A stretch of DNA of 5,586 bases, taken from contig JADFRB010000158.1 of the NCBI GenBank assembly GCA_022561525.1, positions 1 to 5,586 of the forward strand, given 5' to 3'. The notes under the pieces were generated by a model, which searched no databases, was not told the DNA's origin, and worked only from the letters and a program-made list of their open reading frames with translations. Shown here piece after piece: positions 5,035 to 5,586 of this stretch; position 1 is the first letter of the stretch; the number at the start of each line of letters is the position of its first letter. This stretch comes from Nitrospinota bacterium. GTDB lineage: Bacteria; Nitrospirota; Nitrospiria; Nitrospirales; UBA8639. The position numbers and the translations under genes are program-made.

Positions 5035-5562
5035 ATGAATAGCCTTCGGCTCCCCATTTCCGTCATGTTCACCTCCCTGCTTCTCGTCCTCCTCGCGACG
5101 TCTCCAACTCGAGCCCTCACTCCGATTTCAAATGACCCCCAAGGTTTTGAAGGAATCAAATGGAACACGGCTCTTCACACGCTCAAACATCTTTCCCTTA
5201 TTGACTCTGATGATCGAATCCAATCATATCAATTTTCAGAAGACACGTTACGATTTGCGAATACGCATGTTGAGTCTCTGCGCCTGCTGACGATCGACGG
5301 AAAATTTGCACGGGTCATGATTCGCTACCAAGGCAAGGACTCGCATCATGCCATCATGATGTACCTCACGAGGCAATATGGCCCCGTCATACGAAGGCCA
5401 GGGTCCATGATGCGTGGATTAAACCAAGAAAATACTTGGCGAGGGGACGAAACCGAAGCCAATCTCAATTACCGAGAACATGGAGAACGAGGATTTCTGA
5501 TGATTCAAAGCCGAATTTTGGCGCCTCGTTTTTTAGACATGACCTCGGACCATGGTCATTGA
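5035..5562 (+). CDS. Small exported protein of unknown function
   Basis: A 175-aa protein with a clear Sec signal peptide: a short basic start (MNSLRLP), a hydrophobic core (about residues 8-21) and a likely cleavage after TRA near residue 27. The mature part is probably periplasmic; there is no lipobox Cys and no further membrane segment. It opens with GFEGIKW (37-43), continues with LLTIDGKFARVMIRYQGK (84-101) and a helix ending YLTRQYGP (110-117), and has TWRGDETEANLNYRE (134-148) followed by GFLMIQS (153-159). This order of a short FxGIxW opener, alternating strands, and a W-G-D/E-T strand is one I associate with small unnamed periplasmic proteins, but I cannot name a family. The ATG at 5035 best fits the signal peptide; a TTG at 4990 would add 15 residues. 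No clear Shine-Dalgarno sequence precedes either. It lies 169 nt after lpxC, so co-transcription is possible but not shown. Confidence 0.75.
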   Translation: MNSLRLPISVMFTSLLLVLLATSPTRALTPISNDPQGFEGIKWNTALHTLKHLSLIDSDDRIQSYQFSEDTLRFANTHVESLRLLTIDGKFARVMIRYQGKDSHHAIMMYLTRQYGPVIRRPGSMMRGLNQENTWRGDETEANLNYREHGERGFLMIQSRILAPRFLDMTSDHGH

Positions 5563-5586
5563 CGAACCTCACCGAAGGCCCTCTAC

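Noticed and set aside
4809..5168. Minus-strand ORF of 119 codons spanning the lpxC end and the next gene
   Set aside because: It overlaps two better-supported + strand genes at both ends, and its residues look like a translated antisense of a signal peptide and spacer.

Overview
The window looks like chromosomal DNA of a Gram-negative, moderate-GC bacterium. The gene products resemble what I would expect from Nitrospirota (Nitrospira-like), but that placement is an impression from protein character and not a computed result. The Gram-negative assignment is firmer, because lpxC (lipid A synthesis) is present. All six genes I accept are on the + strand.

Left part (1-3195). A sigma-70-type promoter and a strong Shine-Dalgarno sequence lie at 59-102. 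They are followed by a 158-bp palindromic repeat with 36-bp inverted arms (156-313), wedged in front of nfeD. Then come nfeD (membrane-anchored ClpP-class serine protease), a slipin/stomatin-type SPFH gene that starts 1 nt after nfeD stops, and 42 nt later a KtrA-type RCK subunit of a K+ uptake system. The NfeD-slipin pair is a classic protease/substrate partnership. The close placement of the K+ gating subunit suggests one transcription unit concerned with membrane organisation and ion homeostasis.

Middle part (3196-3920). A 208-nt spacer holds a 12-bp perfect palindrome, a small nested hairpin and an extended -10 promoter. It leads to a small unrecognised cytoplasmic protein (112 aa). A very AT-rich 178-nt spacer follows, with a candidate sigma-70 promoter, an inverted repeat and a nearly perfect sigma-54 (-24/-12) promoter match placed directly before lpxC.

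Right part (3921-5586). lpxC is complete, with all zinc and catalytic residues present. After 169 nt with nothing convincing comes a small exported protein of unknown function.

I see no CRISPR array, no transposase, no tRNA or rRNA, and no defence or biosynthetic cluster. The two items most worth pursuing are the palindromic repeat, which enlarges the nfeD reading frame without breaking it, and the apparent RpoN-dependent promoter of lpxC.
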